Origin: Candidatus Zixiibacteriota bacterium
GTDB lineage: Bacteria; Zixibacteria; MSB-5A5; GN15; FEB-12
Length of the DNA stretch: 32,724 nt
Assembly: GCA_020344395.1 (NCBI GenBank)
Contig: CP070824.1
Coordinates: 2,649,599-2,682,322, forward strand
Reading direction: 5' to 3'
The position numbers were made by a program, and so were the translations under genes. Below are positions 24,430 through 32,724 of the stretch, one piece after another; the first letter of the stretch is position 1; the number at the start of each line of letters is the position of its first letter. The notes under the pieces are model-generated. The model ran no database searches. It was not told the origin of the DNA and saw nothing but the letters and a program-made list of their open reading frames with translations.

Positions 24430-25836
24430 GTGAGTAAGTTGCGTCTGGTTGTAATTGTGGGGCTATTGACTTTGTCCGATGGGCTTCTGGCAAATGATAT
24501 TCTCGAGGCATCCAGATCAGGCGATTTGGAATTAGTGCAAACTATCCTTGATAGTGATAAAACCGCCATAGGAATGAGTAATGATCGAGGTTCGACAGCT
24601 CTGCATATTGCTGTCGCAAACGGACACATTCGAATTGTTGAATTGCTCCTGGATCTGGGAGCTGATTTAGAGGCGATTGATGTCGATGGAGACACTCCGC
24701 TTATGCGTGCAGCCATCGGTGGTCATTCAGAAATCTTCAAGTTGCTGCTATCCAGAGGTGCTGATGCGCACATTAAGAATATCAACAAGCACGATATTCT
24801 GCACTATGCAGTCTTAGGGGGATCAGTTGAGATTATCGATCATACTCTGGATATGGGAAGAGATATCAATGCCAAGAGCAGAGATGGATCAACGCCGCTT
24901 TTTCAAGCCGTCTGGAAGAACGATAGGGAAGTTGCCAGGTTTCTGCTGGAGAAGGGGGCTGATATTGAGGCTCAGAACAATCATGGATTCACACCCCTTT
25001 ACGTGGCTCGTGCGGTGAGCAATGTAGACATGGCTCAGCTGTTGGTGGATAATGGAGCAAATGTAGAGGCTCCGGTCGGATTTGCTGCGCGCGCGCTCAA
25101 TAACCAGGGCTTCGATTGGAAAACACGGTCATCGGACCACTTTCGCGTATATTACTTGCCCGGATCGGTTGCTGAGCGTGAGATCGACACACTTATAAAA
25201 CAGAACGAGGCTCATCTGGCATCGCACCTGGCTTTACTTGGAGTGACAGACTATGACAAGGTTGTTGATTTATTTTATTGCGACTCCCGGGATCAGGTCA
25301 AGGAGATCTGTTCGTATCCAGTCAGAGGTATTTCACAACCCGGAAGCAGGACTGTCCTGACCATTCGAAACGATGAAGAAATTGGCCGTGACGCTCACGA
25401 GATCATGCACGTCGTTTCTTCTGACTTGTGGGGCGGCTGGGAATGGAACCGAGCACCTGCCCTGTCATGGCTGTCAGAAGGACTGGCGTGCTACGCCGAC
25501 GAACCTTGCAATGGCTACGAGCCGGCGGAACTTGCAGCGCATATACTGAAGAATACGGGAAATTCGGTCCCGCTTGATTCCCTGGCAACTGATTTCAGGC
25601 AGCACCCCGAAATGATTGGGTACATGCTGATGGCTAGCTTTGTGCATTTCGTCCTTGATCAACACGGAATCGAGCTCTTCCACAACCTTTGGAATGAGGG
25701 TTACGACGGCTTTGAAAGGGTTTTTGGAAAAGATGTGGCTACGGTCGAGCAAGAGTGGCACAAATATATGGAAAAGAAATACCCGAACCCGCAGGTTCCC
25801 GATTGGGCCGATTTGACAGAACACGGATGCAAGTGA
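24430..25836 (+). CDS. Secreted ankyrin-repeat protein fused to a gluzincin-type metallopeptidase domain
   Basis: A GTG at 24430 with AGGAG eight bases upstream gives a 468-residue protein with a signal peptide (KLRLVVIVGLLTLSDGLLA). A TTG at 24382 would bury that signal behind 16 charged residues. About six ankyrin repeats fill residues 24-225 (RGSTALHIAVANGHIRIVEL, DGDTPLMRAAIGGHSEIFKL, DGSTPLFQAVWKNDREVARF and others). The remainder resembles Peptidase_MA-type gluzincins: H323-E-I-M-H327 and, 23 residues later, E350 in WLSEGLACYAD, the expected three zinc ligands and catalytic Glu324. An ankyrin array exported together with an intact zinc site is unusual. A role in substrate recognition or attack on other cells is speculation. 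It has several cysteines and an AT-rich composition. Confidence 0.82.
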   Translation: MSKLRLVVIVGLLTLSDGLLANDILEASRSGDLELVQTILDSDKTAIGMSNDRGSTALHIAVANGHIRIVELLLDLGADLEAIDVDGDTPLMRAAIGGHSEIFKLLLSRGADAHIKNINKHDILHYAVLGGSVEIIDHTLDMGRDINAKSRDGSTPLFQAVWKNDREVARFLLEKGADIEAQNNHGFTPLYVARAVSNVDMAQLLVDNGANVEAPVGFAARALNNQGFDWKTRSSDHFRVYYLPGSVAEREIDTLIKQNEAHLASHLALLGVTDYDKVVDLFYCDSRDQVKEICSYPVRGISQPGSRTVLTIRNDEEIGRDAHEIMHVVSSDLWGGWEWNRAPALSWLSEGLACYADEPCNGYEPAELAAHILKNTGNSVPLDSLATDFRQHPEMIGYMLMASFVHFVLDQHGIELFHNLWNEGYDGFERVFGKDVATVEQEWHKYMEKKYPNPQVPDWADLTEHGCK

Positions 25837-26131
25837 GGCGACTTAACACGGAGGTTCTTGAGACCATGAACCTACCTCCTGCAATGGATCACCAGACTGG
25901 GCTGGACCAGAACGCTACGCGAAGCCGCCCGCGGAGGCCTCACGGGAAGCCGACTAACTGTTAAAGCGGGCAATCAGAGTTCTATATTTACCCCATGCCC
26001 CGCATTCATGATTACGCGAAGAGAGACCGAATATGCCCGTTCAGCTCACCGGCTTCCATATGCTCCAAGCCGGTCAGGGTAGTTCCAAGGCTGTCCGTAA
26101 CATACCGCTCACCGGGATGGTAACGCTTACT
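25837..26131. other. Convergent intergenic region with one strong hairpin
   Basis: No gene is visible between the convergent ankyrin-peptidase and CoA-binding genes. A short GC-rich symmetric stretch (CCGCCCGCGG) lies near 25927, and a clean hairpin at 26048-26074. The plus-strand frame starting at 26033 runs antisense into the CoA-binding gene and is rejected. Confidence 0.45.
26048..26074 (-). terminator. Hairpin downstream of the CoA-binding gene
   Basis: ACCGGCTT (26048-26055) and AAGCCGGT (26067-26074) form a perfect 8-bp stem with an 11-base loop, 57 bases beyond the minus-strand stop. It may end transcription or protect the 3' end. No T tract follows on either strand, so intrinsic termination is uncertain. 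Confidence 0.4.
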
Positions 26132-26512
26132 TCAGAACTGCCCGGTCTGCAGCAGGACCAGGGTGCAAGCCTCTACCACCTCTATACCTGCTTCTTCGAG
26201 CTTTCGCGCCAGGGTGGAATTCTCGGCTCCGGGGTTGAACACAACCCGTCGTGGCTTCAGTCGAATAATGCGGTGATACTCGCCGTCCGAAACTGCCGGC
26301 CCAACGTACATTGTGAGCGTGTCGACCGGGCGGGGAACGTCGTCGAGGGATGCCACTGCTGCCTGTCCAAGGACTTCATGGCCCGATGGATGAACCGGCA
26401 CCGGGCGGTGGCCGTGTTCGGTAAGCATCTTCATTGCTTTAAACGAGTAGCGTTCTTCTTTAGGTGAAGCACCGAGGACGGCAACTGTTGAGTTGGCAGG
26501 AGCTCTATTCAT
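26132..26512 (-). CDS. CoA-binding-domain protein (YccU-like)
   Basis: The 126-residue protein is a stand-alone CoA_binding_2 Rossmann domain. It has the nucleotide loop VAVLGASPKEERYS near the start, VPVHPSG, and the family signature VVFNPGAEN followed by AGIEVVEACTLVLL. Such proteins bind coenzyme A in vitro, but their cellular role is not settled. Of the two adjacent ATGs, the one at 26512 is preferred because GGAGG sits five bases before it; GTG at 26524 overlaps that ribosome binding site. It begins 27 bases after the FAD-binding gene ends, so the two are probably co-transcribed. Confidence 0.88.
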   Translation of the reverse strand: MNRAPANSTVAVLGASPKEERYSFKAMKMLTEHGHRPVPVHPSGHEVLGQAAVASLDDVPRPVDTLTMYVGPAVSDGEYHRIIRLKPRRVVFNPGAENSTLARKLEEAGIEVVEACTLVLLQTGQF

Positions 26513-26539
26513 CATTACCTCCACACCAGATGAACCTGA

Positions 26540-27292
26540 TTACACTATGGGCAAAACACCTGCAGGATCGAACCTGTTCTTTATTTTTCTGCAGTATACG
26601 GCGTCAGTGTCCTGGTTGGATTCATCAAAACCAGCCAGGAACCTCTCACGCACGGTCTCTTTCATCCTCATATTCCGATATTCCTCTGCCGCCGATATCG
26701 GCATTATGCGGAAGGTAGCTGAGACGATCAGCCCAAGCAGGCCCCAGCTGGGTGCCAGTATCTTGACGATATCGTAGCCGGAAACAGATTTGAAACTGAC
26801 AGATCCCGGTGTGATGATCTCACCCTCCGGTGTGACCAGCGTTGCCTGAATCAAGAACCGCTTGATCGGAAGGTCGTGCTTCTCCAACGCGGCAGAAACG
26901 TTTACCGCGACAGCCCCACCCACGGAGCCGACATAGGGAAGAGCCGCATGCGGGAAGTACAGGCCCTGCTGCGACAGGCGTTTGTTGATCTCATGCAATG
27001 GATACCCCGTTCCTGCCCTCACGTAGAAGTCTTCAGGGGCAATTTCCTCCAGACGGTTCAGCCGGTCGGTACGGACCACGACCATGTCCGAAAATGGTTT
27101 GCCGGTCGGGTCTATGTTATTGGCGAAGCCCGATATGAATAACTTCTGTTGAAATTGGTTGGCCAGCTTGACCGTTTCGGCGGCCTCATCCGCCGATTCC
27201 GGATGAAATGTCGCAACGCCCTTCTGGAAGGTCATTCGCTCCGATGGGAACTTCGACGCAACAGCCGCAAGGAAATCCTTCTGCTTGGCCAT
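26540..27292 (-). CDS. Shortened FAD-binding oxidase-like protein (PCMH/GlcD type)
   Basis: The 250-residue protein resembles the FAD-binding (PCMH) domain of glycolate or D-lactate oxidases: VRAGTGYPLHEINKRLSQQG, PYVGSVGGAVAVNVSAA, and SGYDIVKILAPSWGLLGLI. Full-length relatives have about 450 residues. Here the substrate-binding cap is reduced to about 35 residues, yet the terminal FDPAGVL signature is kept. The usual glycine-rich pyrophosphate loop is replaced by FISGFANNIDPTG, so FAD binding is uncertain. The ATG at 27292 is preferred because the longer frame would start inside the groEL terminator. There is no clear Shine-Dalgarno. It may be a partner subunit of another oxidoreductase or a decayed paralogue; none is adjacent. 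Confidence 0.75.
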   Translation of the reverse strand: MAKQKDFLAAVASKFPSERMTFQKGVATFHPESADEAAETVKLANQFQQKLFISGFANNIDPTGKPFSDMVVVRTDRLNRLEEIAPEDFYVRAGTGYPLHEINKRLSQQGLYFPHAALPYVGSVGGAVAVNVSAALEKHDLPIKRFLIQATLVTPEGEIITPGSVSFKSVSGYDIVKILAPSWGLLGLIVSATFRIMPISAAEEYRNMRMKETVRERFLAGFDESNQDTDAVYCRKIKNRFDPAGVLPIV

Positions 27293-27370
27293 ACCGGAAA
27301 AGAAACAGATTACGCCGCTACCTGCAACGTAAATCACGATAGGATAGAAGTGGGATCTCAGCGCACCGCC

Positions 27371-27405
27371 ATAAAAAAGGCCCGACCATTCGGGTCGGGC
27401 CTTCT
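27371..27405 (-). terminator. Intrinsic terminator of groESL
   Basis: On the minus strand, GGCCCGACC and GGTCGGGCC form a perfect 9-bp GC-rich stem with a CGAAT loop (27379-27401), followed by six T residues. It lies about 30 bases after the groEL stop. This is the best terminator in the window. Confidence 0.92.
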
Positions 27406-27432
27406 TCATTGCATATACAGTTGAGCGGCAGC

Positions 27433-29103
<1,671 letters not shown>

Positions 29104-29118
29104 TCACTTTCACGAGAC

Positions 29119-29412
29119 TCAGCTATTCACCACGATGGCGAATATGTCGGACTCCCGCATGATCAGGTACTCTTCGTTGTCGATAGAGACCTCTGTCCCC
29201 GAGTACTTCCCGTAGAGTACGCGATCACCCTTCTTAACGCTCATATTAACGAGCTTACCGTCATCAGTGGTCCGACCGGGGCCAATCTCGATTATCTCGC
29301 CCTGCATCGGCTTTTCTTTAGCCGTATCCGGTATGATGATACCGCCCTTCTTGGTCTCCATTTCCTCAAACGGCCTCACCACGACACGATCTGCGAGTGG
29401 TTTGAACTGCAT
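29119..29412 (-). CDS. groS: Co-chaperonin GroES
   Basis: The 97-residue protein is the seven-subunit lid of GroEL. It has [20 protein letters not shown], the mobile-loop region [18 protein letters not shown] that contacts GroEL, and [16 protein letters not shown]. The ATG at 29412 follows AGGAGGAA, a strong ribosome binding site. It is the first gene of the CIRCE-controlled groESL operon. Confidence 0.98.
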   Translation of the reverse strand: MQFKPLADRVVVRPFEEMETKKGGIIIPDTAKEKPMQGEIIEIGPGRTTDDGKLVNMSVKKGDRVLYGKYSGTEVSIDNEEYLIMRESDIFAIVVNS

Positions 29413-29476
29413 CAGAAATTCCTCCTAAGAAATATTATGGTTGTTGATTGTAACTTTATTCTATCTACTAACACCA

Positions 29477-29503
29477 TTAGCACTCACTAGCGGCGAGTGC
29501 TAA
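29477..29503. promoter_or_regulatory. CIRCE operator (HrcA-binding site)
   Basis: TTAGCACTC (29477-29485), nine bases, GAGTGCTAA (29495-29503) is a perfect match to the CIRCE consensus. It lies just downstream of the groES promoter and 65 bases before the start codon, so HrcA bound here would repress groESL at normal temperature. hrcA itself is not in the window. Confidence 0.97.
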
Positions 29504-29506
29504 CAA

Positions 29507-29536
29507 ACAATACACATTGAACACAGTATTTGTCAA
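29507..29536 (-). promoter_or_regulatory. groESL promoter
   Basis: On the minus strand, TTGACA (29531-29536) is followed 18 bases later by TATTGT (29507-29512); TGTATT at 16 bases is the alternative. Transcription would begin within CIRCE, the classical arrangement for HrcA repression. Confidence 0.75.
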
Positions 29537-29748
29537 GAGGGTTCCGAAAGAAAAATGCCACTTTATCAATGTTACTGCCATTATGGCAGGTTGCATGGCA
29601 GCGGTTGAAAGTGAAAGTCGGAATCCGGCTGGTAAAGCTCTGATCTTGGTTATAGTCTCAGGCTGTTACCTGCCGCCGTTCGGAAGCGAGATTAAAGTCG
29701 TGCTGGGTTTCTGAGTCGGGCAGAAGTGCCGTCGCTGGGCTACGAAAA

Positions 29749-32214
29749 TCACAGACAGTCGGCTGGCGGAGTGAAACTGATAAACAGGTAATCAATCAGC
29801 CCGGTCAGATCTCCGATGTCGACGTTCCCCTGTCCGTCGACGTTGGCCTCATTCATGCAGGCTGGTTCGGTCTGGCTGATAAAAAGGTAGTCGACCAGCG
29901 TTGTGAGATCACCAATATCCACAACATCGTCCGGATCATCATTCGTATTGCCGGCAAGCCCGCGGCAGCAACAGGCGTCCCCGATTCCATCCTGGTTTAT
30001 GTCTTCTTGAAGCGGGTTAAATGCGACCGGGCAGTTGTCTTCCGCATCCAGGATTCCGTCGCCATCCTGGTCCAGCTCGTCGCTCGGGCATCCGTAATAT
30101 GTCACGGTCACGGCGTCGACCGCTGCCTCAAGAACAGTGAGATAGAAGTTACCAGCCTCGAAGCGAACGTTGATACTGTCATGTTCATCCACGAAGTCAG
30201 CAGGCCAGAAAGAGTGCATGTGCCAACCCCCCGATGCCTCAGGGTGATCTTGCGCGAGCGAATCCACAACAGACCAATTTTCCTCACCTGCGCTTCTGGC
30301 CAGGACTTTGAAATATCCCGAGAAATACGAGGGGCTGATGTGGAAGAACCACGATGCATAACTCATCCTTGCTCGCGGGGCGGGGATCAACATTATCGGC
30401 GATGTAAGTTGCGTGATACCGTTACTTACGTTGCCAAAGCCCCCGTCATTGCCTGTCAGATAACACTGACCGGATCCGTCAAAATCAAACAGAGGACCGC
30501 CTGTATAAATGTAGTCGTTCTTGATATTCGGTACACCGCGCTGCCACTCACCATGGTCTACCTCTCCCGTTACCGTCCATCCCTGGTCAGTTTCAAAATC
30601 ATCATCAAACAGAACCAGGGACGTAGTAGCAGAAACTGCCTCAAGTGCAGACATACAGGTATCCGGAAAAGTGAATGTCCCCAGGCCGTCCTCTTCAATT
30701 GAGAACCTGAAGGACACTGCCGACAGGCAGTTCATCGCGGGAAGGATTGCCTGATAAATGTGCGTGGAAGTATTAAGCATGGCCTCCGATATCACCGACC
30801 CGCCATCGAGTGCATAATGTACGCTTGCGCTTGACGGCAGGGGTTCAGCTCCCCAGCAGCCGGTAATTTCAACTTCGATGACAGTCTCTTCACCCGGCCC
30901 GAGGAGTTCGGGAAGCCCTGTCGGGAACGAAAAGACAATCGCTGGTTCGGGAACATAAGCCTCCGAAATTGCGTAAATGGCGGCTAAAGTGCTCTGAACG
31001 AGGCTCTTCATATAGTCGAAGCTAATGTAGGTTGTACTGTCCCGTGAGGTATGGAAGACAGCGGACAGTACATGTTCCGAAACAAGGGTGGCTGTGTAAC
31101 CATATTGCAGGAACGGATGATGGTCGGATAACGAAATCTCTCCCCCGAATTCGGCCGTAATCCCCACGAGTGAGTCCGCCAGTTCTGCCCACAGCTCGGC
31201 ATACGATGAATCCGCACCGTAGTACAGCATGGCTTCTGTGCTGTTTTCGTAGTATCCAATCATGTCCATGACCAGAGCGGTCACAATACTGTCACCGCGA
31301 GAGATCGCAGACTCAACATAATAATATGATCCCCAGAGGCCGGGCTCCTCGGCGTCGAACAGCACGAACACTATGGTACAGGCTGTCTCAACGTCTCTGA
31401 GCAAGCGGGCTGTCTCCAGCACGGTCGCAGTGCCGGAACCGTTGTCATCGGCGCCGGGCGAGCCGGGGACTGCGTCACGGTGCGCACCAACGATAACATG
31501 ATGGTTTGGATGAACGCTACCGACCTTTACGGCGAGTACATTGTGACACTCCTTCACGCCTACGTATGTGTCTGCCATGAATGCTTCTGTATACACGGAG
31601 TCGTATCCAAACTCCAGGAACTTGTTGCTCAGCCAATCCCGTACTTCATTGCTCGAATCGGTGCCTGCCACCCGTCCATCGAATGCCTGTAAGCGCTCCG
31701 TATAAGCAATCAGCGAATCTCTGTTTACCATCGATACAAGGGAGTCAATATCAATCATCGCTGACAAATCCGGCCGGGGTATCATGGGCGATTCCTGAAA
31801 GAATATCTTCGGCTGCCGGTGACCAATGAAAAGGACATCGGAGATATCCACACCCGCCAGGGCAGCTTCAGTCCGATCACAGCGGAACAGCCGCAAACCG
31901 TTCTCCTCATGAATAAGGGGTAAACGACCGACATTGGTCCGGTCACGTCGCCGATCCAGTGCAATCTCAGCTCTGGACAGCCCCGATGCTATATGCTCAG
32001 CCGGGAGACCGGATGCCGTCAGTCGCTGTGCCCCGCCACCGTCGGCAAGCACCAGATACCCATCATGTACCCTGACGAGGGGATCGACGCGAACCGCCTC
32101 AAGCCGTTCGGCATCCATCTTGTTCCCAATGACCACCTTGTACAGATCCGACCCCGGCACGTCCGTGGCGCCTGTGAACAGCAGAAGAGCAGTTATGACA
32201 AAGAGGTCTCGCAT
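29749..32214 (-). CDS. Secreted M28-family zinc peptidase with dockerin-like tail
   Basis: This 821-residue exported protein has a signal peptide (residues 1-21), a prodomain-like region (to about 160), and an M28 aminopeptidase-type domain. Zinc ligands are visible: H245-R-D247, D257 in GADDNGSG, the EE pair in VLFDAEEPGLWGS, the Asp of VMDMIGY, and the late His in SAVFHTSRDST. Beta-sandwich regions follow, then a thrombospondin-3-like calcium segment (about 709-747, DQDGDGILDAEDNCP and DINQDGIGDAC). Two dockerin-like repeats close the protein (about 752-821, DIGDLTTLVDYLF and DIGDLTGLIDYLF). The tail type is typical of Zixibacteria-like secreted proteins and probably mediates attachment or secretion, not cellulosome assembly. 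ATG at 32214; the nearest GGAGGG is rather far upstream. Confidence 0.92.
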   Translation of the reverse strand: MRDLFVITALLLFTGATDVPGSDLYKVVIGNKMDAERLEAVRVDPLVRVHDGYLVLADGGGAQRLTASGLPAEHIASGLSRAEIALDRRRDRTNVGRLPLIHEENGLRLFRCDRTEAALAGVDISDVLFIGHRQPKIFFQESPMIPRPDLSAMIDIDSLVSMVNRDSLIAYTERLQAFDGRVAGTDSSNEVRDWLSNKFLEFGYDSVYTEAFMADTYVGVKECHNVLAVKVGSVHPNHHVIVGAHRDAVPGSPGADDNGSGTATVLETARLLRDVETACTIVFVLFDAEEPGLWGSYYYVESAISRGDSIVTALVMDMIGYYENSTEAMLYYGADSSYAELWAELADSLVGITAEFGGEISLSDHHPFLQYGYTATLVSEHVLSAVFHTSRDSTTYISFDYMKSLVQSTLAAIYAISEAYVPEPAIVFSFPTGLPELLGPGEETVIEVEITGCWGAEPLPSSASVHYALDGGSVISEAMLNTSTHIYQAILPAMNCLSAVSFRFSIEEDGLGTFTFPDTCMSALEAVSATTSLVLFDDDFETDQGWTVTGEVDHGEWQRGVPNIKNDYIYTGGPLFDFDGSGQCYLTGNDGGFGNVSNGITQLTSPIMLIPAPRARMSYASWFFHISPSYFSGYFKVLARSAGEENWSVVDSLAQDHPEASGGWHMHSFWPADFVDEHDSINVRFEAGNFYLTVLEAAVDAVTVTYYGCPSDELDQDGDGILDAEDNCPVAFNPLQEDINQDGIGDACCCRGLAGNTNDDPDDVVDIGDLTTLVDYLFISQTEPACMNEANVDGQGNVDIGDLTGLIDYLFISFTPPADCL

Positions 32215-32380
32215 CGGTGATGATTACCGTACCCTCCCCCCGGGGGCAAGACGAACAGACGTAAACTCTGTCTATTCGGTGTTATCTTCAAAATACCCAG
32301 AATTTTCGATATGTCAACGATCTTTCTTCTGGGACAGCCACCCAAATTGGTGCAGCTACACAAACGCGCTCAGTGAACCA

Positions 32381-32724
32381 TTATCCGGGCTTGTCCATCG
32401 CAACAAATCCTGCGATCAGTCGTAGCCCCTCAAGGGTCAGGTCCTGTTCAACCATCTTGATGTGGCGCGAATGCTCCTGAATGCCCGCGGCATAACCTCC
32501 CGTGGCTACGATCACAGGCTGATCGAAACCCGCCTCTTCGATTATCCGATCCAGAATGAAATCAACCTGCCCGATGGTGCCATAGAAAAAGCCGCTCTTG
32601 AGCGCGCCCGCGGTGGATCGGCCGATCACGCTCTGGGGTTTTTCAATCTGTATTTCGAACAGACGGGCCGCCCTCTTCGCCAGTTCGGCCATCGATGTCT
32701 CCGGCCCGGGGCAGAGGACGCCAC
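32381..32724 (-). CDS. coaX: Type III pantothenate kinase, C-terminal part
   Basis: The last 114 residues of CoaX, the ATP-dependent enzyme that phosphorylates pantothenate in the first step of coenzyme A synthesis. The frame is open through the right edge, so the N-terminal ATP-binding motif is outside the window. Family features present are GVLCPGPETSMAELAKRAA (the glycine-proline segment), VIGRSTAGALKSGFFYG, and the closing PVIVATGGYA. The ATG at 32692 is an internal methionine, not the start. The M28 peptidase gene lies 166 bases downstream on the same strand. Confidence 0.93.
   Translation of the reverse strand, partial: GVLCPGPETSMAELAKRAARLFEIQIEKPQSVIGRSTAGALKSGFFYGTIGQVDFILDRIIEEAGFDQPVIVATGGYAAGIQEHSRHIKMVEQDLTLEGLRLIAGFVAMDKPG

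Noticed and set aside
26033-26467. 144-codon plus-strand frame
   Set aside because: It runs antisense through the well-supported CoA-binding gene and its sequence is Cys/His-rich without a fold-like pattern.
27293-27409. N-terminal extension of the FAD-binding protein
   Set aside because: It would be translated from the groEL terminator hairpin and adds no family sequence.
29517-29714. Small plus-strand frame next to the groESL promoter, including an FmdB-like start (MPLYQCYC) in another frame
   Set aside because: The FmdB-like reading stops after 17 codons and lacks the second cysteine pair; the longer frame has no domain or ribosome binding site.

Overview
This 32.7 kb window looks like bacterial chromosome from an uncultured member of the FCB superphylum, most likely candidate phylum Zixibacteria or a close relative. 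This is inferred from protein style, not from a marker-gene tree. The clues are a secreted M28 peptidase ending in paired dockerin-like repeats (DIGDLTTLVDYLF and DIGDLTGLIDYLF), 773-residue FtsX-type permeases, a secreted protein that runs into a BACON-like domain, and PAS-LuxR regulators. No tRNA, rRNA, CRISPR array, phage module or intact insertion sequence is visible.

Layout. On the left are a minus-strand secreted protein cut by the window edge (1-637) and a VanZ-like gene (959-1399). Plus-strand genes then run from 1.5 to 20.1 kb: a truncated TrkA-N remnant; an MBOAT acyltransferase paired with an SGNH-TPR protein (probable O-acetylation of an exported glycan); a CPBP membrane protease; an orphan FtsX-type permease; and a glutamate-symporter-like protein with a very long disordered tail. 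These are followed by a tightly packed row encoding HtpX-like protease, CNNM/CorC-type transporter, YqaA-like protein, CDF cation exporter and RlmD-like rRNA methyltransferase, then a DUF885 protein with altered metal-site residues and a triple-PAS LuxR regulator. A second FtsX-type permease and a PD40 propeller lie on the minus strand at 20.5-23.9 kb. Opposite them is a secreted ankyrin-metallopeptidase fusion (24.4-25.8 kb). The right end, all minus strand, holds a CoA-binding protein, a very short FAD-binding protein, groES-groEL under a perfect CIRCE operator, the M28 peptidase and the end of coaX.

How the genes may work together. The 11.3-16.5 kb row has gaps of 59 and 16 bases and then overlaps of 1 and 8 bases. 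It reads as one operon for membrane quality control and divalent-cation handling, with an rRNA modification gene attached. The MBOAT and SGNH genes form a second functional pair. groESL has the classical HrcA-repressed arrangement, with a promoter, CIRCE and a strong terminator.

No complete, obviously new multi-gene system is evident. The most unusual items are the symporter fold that has lost its NMDGT sodium motif and gained about 335 disordered residues; the ankyrin-gluzincin fusion; the SGNH-TPR fusion beside MBOAT; the DUF885 protein with Arg in place of two expected His residues; and a convergent intergenic region at 20.07-20.57 kb packed with inverted repeats.
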